The position numbers and the translations under genes were made by a program. Below the pieces are notes generated by a model, which made no database searches, was not told where the DNA came from, and saw nothing but the letters and a program-made list of their open reading frames with translations. A stretch of 64,000 nt of DNA from Diprion similis (taxonomy: Eukaryota; Arthropoda; Insecta; Hymenoptera; Diprionidae): assembly GCF_021155765.1 (NCBI RefSeq), contig NC_060107.1, positions 10,588,501-10,652,500 on the forward strand, in the 5' to 3' direction. This document shows, one piece after another, positions 24,801-34,291 of the stretch (the stretch's first letter is position 1; the number at the start of each line of letters is the position of its first letter).

Positions 24801-27800
24801 GATATCTGTCCGCAAGCATTTCCTTTCTTATTGCGTACAAATTTCAGATCAGAAGCGAAAAAAAAGGATGCTTCCAAATGAAACATCCTAACTGATATAT
24901 ATGTAAATATAAATACGTATCAACTTACCCAGAAGATTTCCGACTGGACCCATTCTCTTTGGAGGATTTGTCTCGGGATAAGGAGTCCTGCTCCTACGAA
25001 CAGCAAACAGGTTGAATGCCATGCCAACCAGCCGATGTGGCAAGGACGAACGCGAACAAGGGGACAAAAATCAAAATTCAGATGATATTAGTTAAATAAT
25101 AATAATGTTGTGGAAAAATATATGTGTATAATATAATATAATATAAAATCTGGTATTGTGAAAGAGAGATTTCCTTGATGACTACTCGAGCATCGACGTT
25201 GTCGGCAGCGCAATTGTCAGCTAGATTTTTTAGCGGGTTTGGGTCGGGGCGACGACTGAGCATAGTGACACGATGCATCGTGTTACACTTGGCTCAAACT
25301 TACCAATTGGGTTTTAGGAAAGCATTGCAATCTTGGGTTGAGCATGCCTTGGTCTTAAACTACCAATGGCCAACCACACATCCTTTTTCTTCTGCAAAAG
25401 AGAGCCCTCGTCAAAGACAGTACGTTTTCAAATTACACTTGATCATCACCCTAACGCTAGCCTAGGTACTCACACTTTGGACGCAAAGTTACCCTTAGAG
25501 AAAGGGTTAAGGATCAACAGATTACAGTACAAATTAGTGCCGAAGAATGAAAGTACAAGTTAAAAATACGTCGATAAATCGGTGACTCTGTTGTTCAACA
25601 GGGGAATTGATCGTCTATGGGCTGTATTTGCTATTTGAAATAAAACAATAATGTTATTTATGTATACTTTGATAATGGAAATCACACTAAGATTGAAAAA
25701 ATCAATGCGCAAGCTGACCAGAACTCGTCAGTTCTTTATTAAACGTAATATCGTTGCGCGCTCCACATAAAACTTAACAATGAACTTGCACAGTTTGATA
25801 TAGTCATCGCTTATACTAAAATTCCATTCAACTTCTATATTTAACAATATCATTTATTGACAATTCAAATTCAATCAAAATGACCAGTTATCAAAACTAA
25901 AATACCAATTGCAAAATCCCAAGGAAAACATTGAGGAAACAATGTGTGTTTTCAGTTTGTGATAAGCCTGTTTTTTAAGGTGACGGATACTTGTTATACT
26001 TCCATCAAGATCTGATACTGCAGTAATATTCCTAATTATCTTTCTTTTATTTGAAATCAGATAACAATACTTTAGCAAATATCTTCCACCAAATTTTGAT
26101 GACTCGACAAGTGGTTCATACATTAAACTCACAAGGATTGAAACACATGATTTATAAATCCTAGAGATAGGTGAACCAATTTTTGTCAATGATTTGCATT
26201 GCATCTCTAATATGAAAAATAACAAGCTGGTCAAATAGCTCCATACATTTAGTATTCGAAAAAAATGTCTAAATTGATAAACATTTTATCAAATGCGGAC
26301 GAAAGTAGGCTAGAACGAATATGAATTGCTTTACATTCACTGTTACGAGTTATATACTTCGTATGTAGTTTAGCGTTGAACTATCCTGACCTATCCTCAA
26401 TGATATCTTAAAATTAGATATTATGTCAAAAACTATGATAAAATCGTTGCATCATTTAACTTGGACAATTTAGCACACAAAAGTATATTAACCCTGCAGG
26501 TGAAAAAAAAATCCATACGGTTCAAATGGTAAGACTAAACTGAACTGAAATGAAATTTGCCTGTAAACGCAGGGCAGCCATAGAAAATATGATTTAAATT
26601 CAATTCAGGTATATTTTTTCTATTTCGTTCGGTGAATTGTGCATAAAATGTGATAACATTTTAGTGTTAACAACATTTTGAGATGAGAGTTAATTTTTCT
26701 CATTTTCTGTTGATTGTCAGTTTGAATAATACAAAGTGAAATATGAACTTCCACTGAAGCGCTAAGTTGGATGAGGACCATTTATCTAACATCGGCGAGC
26801 CTACGGCGAATATAATAAGGAGCATTTAGTGAGCCACATTGTTTAAATTGAGTTCTTCAAAAATTCTCTAAATCCAAGCAAAACTTCTTTCTTGTTAAAT
26901 GTATCCGGATTTACCAGATATTTCAGATAATCTCCAGCTTTCACGAAGATACTATACTCGTTAAATTGAACAAATGCAAGTTTTCAAATTACTCCTGAAT
27001 GGGGCAATAAAACACATTTTCCTTTTTACCTTCAACAACCTACAACTTATGAAATGTCCCTTACTACAGAAGTCGATTAAGATTTCAAAAATAATTGCTC
27101 TAAGGGTAAAGTAGTAAGATTCTAATCATTACAGGTAGCAAGCACCGTTCGATATCTAAATTATTGAATCGTATGAGAAGATTCATCTTTATGGTTAAAT
27201 TCAAGAGTGATCAGAAAACTTGCAATACCGATAATTTACCTGAGTACAGCATTGTCTTAGGGTTGAACAATTAGCAGGAAAATGGCAAAACTAATGTTAT
27301 GGACTGACGAAGAAAGTATCAGGCCTCTGGATCATGGATTTTGTTGAAATTTATAATAATTGTAAGTTTCAGTTTAAGTCTTTGGCTTAAAATATGGAGT
27401 CCGTGACATGTAATTTTATTTAATAGGTCTCTTTTCACTCTGGTTTCAATCGATTATTTTAACAGTTTGACGAGTGAAATGCTGTAACAAACCAAACATG
27501 TATGGTATTTTTGCCTTCAAAATTTATTTTCATTTTCTTGTTCTGAAGTTTCAATGATAGGATTTCATATATTCAAGTGTGAATGAATGAAAAATACAAC
27601 AAAATGACTACAAATTTTCAATGAGCATAAATTAAGTGGAGGAAGGCTCATCAGGTGAACCTACACATCACAAGTTTCATAATTTTGGCCAAAAAACAGA
27701 CGTAAAATTTTTTGAAAGATCCATGTTCTGAAGAACTGTCTGATATTTTTCTTGCAAGCGGTCATAGATTATGCAGCACCCACAAAGGGGCACAAATTGA

Positions 27801-28471
27801 ATTCCAAAATCCAGTGAGTGTTGACGCGATGAGAATCTCCCAAGCTAAGACTTACAGATATAAATTCTAACGATATTATAAACATTAGTAGTAATAATAA
27901 TACCCTACGATTTACTATAAATAATATTTTAATAATTATTATCCTGATGAAGAATAATGATGTCGTTCTTAGTACCTCGTGTTCAAGTCTTTTCTAGGAA
28001 CTCGCTGTGGAACATCGCACGAGCGCGAGGGTACATGTTACATACCATCTATAAGTACAGAAAATGGAGGAATTGATCAATAGTCAAGAATATAGAGTGA
28101 GCATTTTTTGTTAGTTTCGATTCTTTTTAATGTTCTGATTTATTTTCTCGTTTCTTGCTTTTCATGTGTACATTTGTATTTATGTGTACATATATGTATA
28201 TATATTTTTTTTTCTCCTTATAAATAATGAATGCAACAGTTACGCCCAAAAGACGGGAGTGTTATATACGTATGTATGATATAAAAATTACAGTAGCGTT
28301 GTAATTTTCCACCCGCGAGATATTTTCGACGACTGACGACCAAAAAAATTACGTTTTTTTAAAGCCAACTTATGGCATACGTATGTATGTATGTACAAAC
28401 GTAACAAATGAACTTACCCCTTTTTTATAGGGCGCCTCCAGCAATGCCTCAACATCAAAGTCCTCCGCCAT
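18894..28471 (-). CDS. RBM39: RNA-binding protein 39, splicing factor (CAPER)
   Basis: Minus-strand exons 28418-28471, 24929-24993, 21543-21956, 21241-21445, 20786-21052, 20249-20424, 19617-19787 and 18894-19191 join into 549 aa. RBM39 is a nuclear U2AF65-related splicing factor and transcription coactivator. The order is as in animals: conserved N-terminus DVEALLEAPYKK (residues 6-17), an Arg/Asp/Glu-repeat region (about 40-150), RRM1 (about 191-268, TVFCMQL and KGIAYVEF), RRM2 (about 289-365, RLYVGSLHFNI and KGYGFLTF), the linker LDTDELDRSGIDLG, and the C-terminal UHM-type RRM3 (about 450-540, NVYVKCPSIATA, LHGRWFAGR). The low-complexity region is RD/RE rather than RS in most repeats. An acceptor at 28492-28493 leaves 20 nt of leader in the first coding exon, so a 5' untranslated exon lies further right. 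Introns 1 and 2 are long (3.4 and 3.0 kb) and hold candidate stop-carrying exons. Confidence 0.95.
22021..24928 (-). other. RBM39 intron 2
   Basis: Three kilobases of AT-rich intron between the short second exon and the RD-repeat exon. Apart from the weak cryptic exon noted separately I see no gene, RNA or well-formed mobile element. Several stretches (22590-22830, 22970-23230, 23950-24210) look like old, decayed interspersed repeats but could not be aligned with each other with confidence. Confidence 0.5.
23275..23337 (-). other. Weak candidate cryptic exon in RBM39 intron 2
   Basis: On the minus strand, TTCTCTTTGTTATAG precedes a 63-bp segment ending at a GTGAGT donor. Read in phase after exon 2, it is open for 17 codons and then reaches TAA just before the donor. 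It lies in AT-rich intron sequence and has no other support. Confidence 0.2.
25127..25147. repeat. ATAAT pentanucleotide microsatellite
   Basis: About four tandem TATAA/ATAAT units in RBM39 intron 1. Confidence 0.7.
25264..25289 (-). promoter_or_regulatory. Palindromic stem-loop next to the RBM39 poison-exon donor
   Basis: A perfect 16-bp palindrome, ACACGATGCATCGTGT (25268-25283), is extended by AGTG and CACT arms with a 2-nt bulge. In the RBM39 transcript it begins 14 nt after the donor of the candidate poison exon. The surrounding 25160-25420 is visibly GC-richer than the rest of the intron. A role in controlling that donor is inference. Confidence 0.5.
25304..25391 (-). other. RBM39: Candidate poison (stop-carrying) exon in RBM39 intron 1
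   Basis: On the minus strand the acceptor CTCTCTTTTGCAG (AG at 25393-25392) and the donor GTAAGT (25303-25298) frame an 88-bp segment. Both sites are near-consensus. Exon 1 ends on a codon boundary, so inclusion adds 25 codons and then TAA, and the length (3n+1) would shift the frame as well. An mRNA with it should be a target of nonsense-mediated decay. Many splicing factors, including human RBM39 as far as I recall, limit their own level with such exons. No transcript evidence is available here. Confidence 0.6.
25392..28417 (-). other. RBM39 intron 1, remaining part
   Basis: Three kilobases of AT-rich sequence. A 119-codon minus-strand frame at 25875-26234 has no recognisable similarity and no coding-like composition. 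A TATG microsatellite-like run (GTATGTATGTATGTA) lies at about 28381-28395. Nothing else identified. Confidence 0.5.
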
Positions 28472-28491
28472 TGTACGATTTGGGGAGCTTT

Positions 28492-29521
28492 CTGAAATTC
28501 CACGCATTAGCCCAGGATGAAGGGGTGAAAAGAGACACGAAATAGGCAAAAATAAGAAGAAAAAAAAAAAAAGAACGAAAAGAAAACTACCAACGTCCAA
28601 TAAACTATTGAAATATAATACAGAAAACGTACAGCTATACGCAAGTTAAATTATTGAACAACTGTTAGTATTTTGTGTATTCTGTTGTCGTGTGTCTCTC
28701 TGTCGGTTTTATATCAGTGCTTCGTCGACTTCGCGATACGATATCTTTCTATAGCAACTAAAAAAAATCGTTCACCAAACAGACTGGGAAAGTGACTGCG
28801 CAAGAAACTGTAGAAAACAAACAGCAGTCTGTCGTCCAGCACGGTACATGGAGAAGGAAATGGCGCAAACCGGATGTGCAGTGGTTACGCAAATGAGGAT
28901 ATATATCAAATTAGCAGTTGTGTAGCGCGAAAGTAATGCCGGGAAGTACTTACATACAAGTTTTCAAAATGATTATCGACAATTCTTACGGTGAAATATT
29001 TCCAATCATTTCTAATCTATCTGCTCATCAATATATTTCTAACGATATGAATAAATCAAGTACATAGTAAGTCATGATGAGTTACACCACGGAGTATGAA
29101 GGAGTGGTGAATTACTTTTTGGTGACAGATATGAAGGTCTACAAATGTCGTCGTTACGAAATGGTTCCAAATATTTTCGTCGACCGATGGCACTGTGACC
29201 ATAGAGAACTCTCTGCTTCTGTTTTATAGGCATAGATATGTGGATATTATGCATATTTTATGGTATAAATAGCTGCCAGTCGCCAGGTCTGAAGACGAAG
29301 CCTCATTTCAATGAAACCGTGTGACCGGTTATTAGCTTCGCTATTCTTTTTGCTCTCCGCCACATGCGTCGCTGCGGTCGCTAGAGTCCCTACAAAGCAG
29401 CTAGTATCCAGCCTTCGAGCATAAGTATCCAGCAGTATTTCATCCACTCACTCACTCACCCACTCGTTTGGAAGAGTGAGAGAGACAGACAGAACTACGC
29501 TGCATTGTCGTACACTACTAA
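28492..29521. other. RBM39 upstream region with a TATA-like site
   Basis: Presumably contains the RBM39 promoter and 5' untranslated exon (minus strand), but I could not place the start. GGTATAAATAGC at 29262-29273 is a strong TATA-box sequence on the plus strand; TCATTTC, an initiator-like motif, follows at 29303, a little too far downstream (about 41 bp). The sequence after it (CAGTCGCCAGGTCTGAAGA) resembles that after the promoter at 30.39 kb (CAGTCGGGTCTGAAGA), suggesting related start regions. Confidence 0.35.
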
Positions 29522-29652
29522 GGGTGCGTTCCGAAATTAGCTGGCAGCTCTAGAAACTCCCTAGGACAGGGGCAGAGATATCCATGAACTCGGCAGCGCA
29601 AAAGAGATAAAAGATTGTTGACAGCACTGGGAGCCAATATCGGAACGCACCC
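29522..29652. mobile_element. PIF/Harbinger-type MITE
   Basis: Perfect 13-bp terminal inverted repeats, GGGTGCGTTCCGA (29522-29534) and TCGGAACGCACCC (29640-29652), flanked on both sides by TAA (29519-29521 and 29653-29655). A 3-bp TWA duplication and GGG ends are hallmarks of Harbinger/Tourist elements. The 131-bp element has no coding capacity. The intact ends suggest a recent insertion. Confidence 0.85.
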
Positions 29653-30284
29653 TAAGCAACAACACGACGTAACTGCGAAAAATGTAAAAATATTTGGATC
29701 GACTAACGGTTACCTATCATTTCATAATCGTCTCCAGATCTATATATAAGACCGTGGTCGCGACTTTGCCATAGAGGTCATAGACTTGTTTCAATGTGCG
29801 GCATTTTGCCGTATACCCATTGTCATGAGAGTTATTTTGCCACCGACAGCGTGACGCTGCCGTAGAGATATTTGATTTACATCGATATTTCAAAAATATT
29901 TGATGTCATTATTCGGTACATCAAAAAGTTTTCGATGTATTGCCAAAGCAAAAAAATACCGATAGAGCCTGTTGAAATTGTCGGTAACATTATTATCGAT
30001 CTGAATCCTATGATGTCGATGTTTTCATAAATAAAGTTTTCGTTTCTTGTATTGTACCAAATTTCCCTTAACACGTATTTCATTGCATTCAAGCTTGTCA
30101 ATGGTTCGTGAAAAATCAAAAAATTCCCATGACCTTCCGTTAGTGGTTTTCAAATTTACGACTGCTGTTGCGACGTACAAAATTTGGTTGTGTTGTGCAC
30201 AACAGCCGTGCACAGCGTAATCCGACCGATCGATACCGGTGATAGACATACCGGTCGAAAAGTGGAGAAAGGTGGGAGAAAGCG

Positions 30285-30394
30285 GTCGCGCAGCGCTCAT
30301 TCGGTTCCAGTCGCTACTCGCTGGCAGTCGTATAAATTGCGAGCAAACGTCGCGCAGCGCTCATTCGGCTCCAGTCAGTGCTTGCAGGCAGTCG
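30285..30394 (+). promoter_or_regulatory. Tandemly duplicated Inr+DPE core promoter, second copy with TATA box
   Basis: Two direct copies, 64 bp apart, of GTCGCGCAGCGCTCATTCGG followed by (T/C)TCCAGTC. In each, TCATTC matches the insect initiator TCAKTY (A+1 at 30299 and 30363). In each, AGTCG, which fits the DPE consensus RGWYV, lies exactly at +28 to +32 (30326-30330 and 30390-30394). A TATAAAT at 30331 lies 32 bp upstream of the second initiator. The match in sequence and spacing is seen directly; promoter activity is inferred. Confidence 0.6.
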
Positions 30395-32286
30395 GGTCTG
30401 AAGAGTAGAATTTGCTCCGATTCAAATATCTCGAAGAATGCAGACTTCAGTGCTGTAGAATCCAAATCCTAGTGTTATAATCAGTGCACATTTCTAGTAA
30501 TTTACATTCGGTAATTACTATGCAACATGCAGACAAGTGGCTCAGGGAATCGAAGTATTATTAACATCAAAACAGCCTACAGATGTTGAAGGTGAGTTTC
30601 ATACGTCGCATTTAATCATCGTACGCGTAACTTGAAGTTGCCTCTGTTTGCAGGGTGTTGTGTTTTTTGCTCGCGCATTTTTGGTAACTACTCGATATCG
30701 ACTGTTGAAAAATCTTTTAATATGAAATCGGCAATTTGAAGTTAGGTACATATACGGAATTATTCATGTAGCTTCTAGCGGTCACCGGCTGCGCCGATAC
30801 CTAATTTACAAAACTGTAAACGAGCTAACAGTCAGCAGAGATTCGTTTTTCAACAGTAATCTCGATCATACTTTAGAATAATTCAGCATGCGTATTACTT
30901 TTTTTATTTCAATGAAGAGATACGTTGGTTGTACGGTAAATTGGCTTGATAAAACTGACCTTGCGGGGGATGACCTTTGTTTGAATCATTGTTTCTGATT
31001 TCGGATCATACGTAGCGCTCTCACAGGACTATAAAATGCAATTATCGCGTATAAGTCATTTTGGCACCGAATCTTGCGTATTGAAAACAAGCTAGGTGAA
31101 AAAATGTTGGTGAGCTTAAGGATGCATTGTTTACATTATAGTGGCCCTTGTGTGGCGGCTGGTGCAGCTTACCCTTCGAAAACATACCTAGATTTGTGTT
31201 TATCACTGCGAGTGTTTCCTTGAATTACGAATCAACAAATTCATCTTCCTTCGCATTTCTTTCTGAGAATTGATATTATAATACTGCGTTTCGTATTCTA
31301 TTATATATATTTTTCACAAGTTCATAATATTACGACGTTACTTATTTTCGAATTTCGAATAACTCGTACGTTCTTATTCTTATTATACGTCTGACGACGA
31401 CGAAGTATATTACGGTAAAAACAGAGGAACGTAAACGATTAACTGTTTTTTAATCGTCGTATTATTTTTTTTGAAAATAGTAATTAAATTATGCTTGATT
31501 AGTAGATCGATTTTAACGTTATATCGTGGTATTTTGTCTGTTTACAGAAACGAACTGCAATAACATTGATTGGTGTTAGTGATTACCTGGATCGAGTGAC
31601 CCTATCAATAAATCCTGGAAACATCCTACATTGACTGAGGAGATCAATTTATTTCCGAAAAACAAAAGGTATAGTGCAATTGATTATATTTTTAAAGATT
31701 TTGGAAATGAACTATTATTATATTAATTATTATATTATATAAATATTTGGAAATATTAACAAAATTTGGTGTTATTTTATCTGATTACAGAAATAGACTG
31801 CAGCATGACTAATCGAGGTTTGCGATTATTTGAATTGAGCCCAGCATTAAACATCGCAAAATAAAATGCAAAATCTGACCAGGCCTCAGTGCTGTTGGAA
31901 AATAAAAAACAGGTACATGATCAAAATCATTTTCGATTACACTTTCACGCTAAATTCACTCTAAGAAAGTTGACCTTTAGTTGAAATTTAATATTATTTA
32001 GTCCTTAATTACGCTCAAGAAAATTGTAGTAAATTTTCAATGCTTTCTATTATTGATTCTGTGGTTCATGTATCGGTGCATAAAAAATTACTGAATTTTG
32101 AAAAAAAAAATTGTTTTCAACAGACAGTTTCTAGTTAAACGAAATCTGATCCAAATATATTGCATGATTATTATTCTGTTATATTCTTATTGCAGTGTAA
32201 AAAGTGCGTCACTTCACGATTCACCCTGGGATCTACTAGAACTACTACATCTGAAGTGTGGAGCAGCCCGGAGGAGGTGAAAATTG
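30363..32286 (+). ncRNA. Candidate spliced non-coding transcript (or distant 5' UTR exons)
   Basis: Downstream of the duplicated promoter a chain of segments bounded by good splice sites can be read on the plus strand: 30363-30591 (donor GTGAGT), 31548-31668 (acceptor TGTCTGTTTACAG, donor GTATAG), 31791-31912 (acceptor CTGATTACAG, donor GTACAT) and 32196-32286 (acceptor TATTGCAG, donor GTGAGT). None has a long reading frame; the first holds only 14- and 20-codon ORFs. The two middle segments are 121 and 122 bp and resemble each other. It could be a lncRNA, or 5' untranslated exons of the ABCC4 gene that starts 5.5 kb further on. Exon calls are by eye. Confidence 0.35.
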
Positions 32287-33439
32287 GTGAGTTTGCATGT
32301 GTTTAGGTTACGGATATTTCCCTGGTATTCCCCTGTCACGTGGCGTGGCGGTAACAATAATATTACATCAATCTTCGATTTCTTAGCTGCATGGGTAGGC
32401 TCATTCGCAATTGCAACGGTGCTTGACTTTCAGTTGGATCGTTTTTCTTTTGCACTTTGATTTACCGTAGCTTACTTAAAGTTAGAACTTTTGCACGTTG
32501 CTAAATGTGGAATGAGCATCGCGACAGGTAACCATCACTCATTCGCAAATCACAAGATCGAATCGTGTTTCGCTCCTGATGTAATAATCTAGATTTGAAT
32601 TCAACAATTATGTCGTTTAAGTGGTGGTTTCACCTGAGGTCTGAATGTATTCACTTGTTCGCATTATAGTTGAATCAATGAAACTACAAAGTCCAGCATA
32701 AAGTAACGTAATGAAATTTCATCTTATATTACGAATCATTTTCAATTTTTTAACAAGCAACAAGTATCTGTCAACTGTAAACTTAGCTCGTTTAGAAAAA
32801 TGCTGATTGGTATTCAGGATGTTTTTAATCCATTTTACAAAAGGTTGGTGTATCGATAGTCTGCCAGTATTTTCTAAAATAATGCATACAATATTAGGGT
32901 TGCCATGATACAACCGCGATACTGTATTCTGAGTAGGTGGACTATGGTACAAAAACATTTTGCTCCCTACAGGCAATCAACGAAAAAGTAAGTGACAGTG
33001 ACCACGGCGCGAATGAGGAAGAATGATGTGTGTTGGAAAAAATGGAGAATCGTTTAGATCGAATATAGGTAACCGGGGAGGTAGATGGTCGTTTTGGGAT
33101 CCGTCGCGGGGTTTGATGTGAATGTGCGTGTGAATCTTTTTTCAACATTTCCGATGGGTGGTTCCGTTGGGAATCAGGCGAGGGTAGGAAGGTCGCGATG
33201 TACCGTGATGTTACTAACTTTTGTAATTCACAGCGTCAAACTATCACAGAAATTTTATTCCAATCGAAAGACTCTGTTTACGAGTCTAGACCATTTATCA
33301 GTATTTGAATATCAAGGCGGTTGAATTTTCCATTTATTCTCACTCTGCAATTATTTACCAGCCGTTATTCAATTCAATTATTCAGTCATTATCCATCATT
33401 ATTTCATTTAATCTCTGTGATCGTTTGAATAGGCAAAAC

Positions 33440-33492
33440 GCATCTCTGGACTATCTATCGCGTTCCGTGGTACGCTAGATAGGGAGAGATGC
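33440..33492 (+). other. Hairpin of about 20 bp with a 10-nt loop
   Basis: GCATCTCT, CTATCTA and GCG on the left pair with CGC, TAGATAG and AGAGATGC on the right, with only small bulges (GGA against CC-like bases, TC unpaired) around the loop TTCCGTGGTA. The 53-nt span is short for a microRNA precursor but the arm length is right. Function unknown. Confidence 0.45.
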
Positions 33493-33705
33493 TGAGCTCG
33501 AAGACTTCGCGTCGAAGAGGACCGCCGACCGTCACGCCACACAATAATGCATGCTCTCCAACCTCCCTCCCGGACTTGATTCGTATCTGTGAACAACAAT
33601 CCGCATCGCAGTGTATCTGATTTGAAAAAACGTAGATGTGGATTGGGTTTCTACAGAGTTTTTACGACAAGTCCTAAATATTAGAAACTTTTTGACAATT
33701 TATTC

Positions 33706-33921
33706 GATTGCGCCTTTTTGTGCGGCAAGTAATCACTTAAACCGGACGCGCTTTTAACGCGACAATTGATGATGCGAATCGATTGCTCGTGCCTTTTGCG
33801 CATCGATTTCGCTAATAGTACGTGGGAAAGTAAAGTGCTCTTGATGTGCTTAGCTTTCAACTGTTAAGTCAATTTTGTTATCAACAAACAAGTTTTCAAG
33901 TTTGACCGCGCCTTTTGCGCG
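33706..33921 (+). repeat. Cluster of four small GC hairpins with T-rich loops
   Basis: Four variants of one motif within 216 bp: GCGCCTTTTTGTGCGGC, CGCGCTTTTAACGCG (33746-33761), TGCCTTTTGCGCA (33790-33802) and CGCGCCTTTTGCGCG (33907-33921). Each is a 3- to 5-bp GC stem around a CTTTT-like loop, in otherwise AT-rich DNA. Confidence 0.5.
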
Positions 33922-34291
33922 TCCACTTGATACCTTGTGGTTATAAGAGAAAGCGCGGCATATGTAAGCCGGTGCTCACGGGACAAAAATCGTCGAGTGT
34001 ATAGTGATAGTATTTATGAAAGAGATCTGAAGTGTATAAAATTATTGGTTCTTTAACCGTGGTATTACTTTTTCTTCCAGGGCAGCAAAGCAATTTTTTT
34101 TTACAAGTACACTGATACCTATAAATTCCAGTCGAACAAAATATTTATTTCAATAACTCTTGGTGGGAAATAGATAATGATTAAAAACAATGCAATTCGT
34201 TGTCATTATTAAAAATAATCGAGTTAAATTTTATTGCCGCGAATATCATGTTGGATTTGACAGAGATTTTATCACTGTACTTGTAGCAACT

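Larger units (their letters stand above)
32287..34291 (+). other. Non-coding stretch with GC-rich islands and hairpins
   Basis: No credible coding sequence. The parts at 32980-33200 and 33420-33620 are clearly richer in GC than the surroundings, and 33440-33492 and 33706-33921 hold inverted repeats listed separately. If the transcript starting at 30.36 kb runs on, this would be intron or exon of it. Confidence 0.4.

Noticed and set aside
25875..26234. 119-codon minus-strand frame in RBM39 intron 1
   Set aside because: Inside an intron, AT-rich, no recognisable similarity or splice context; length is within chance for this composition.
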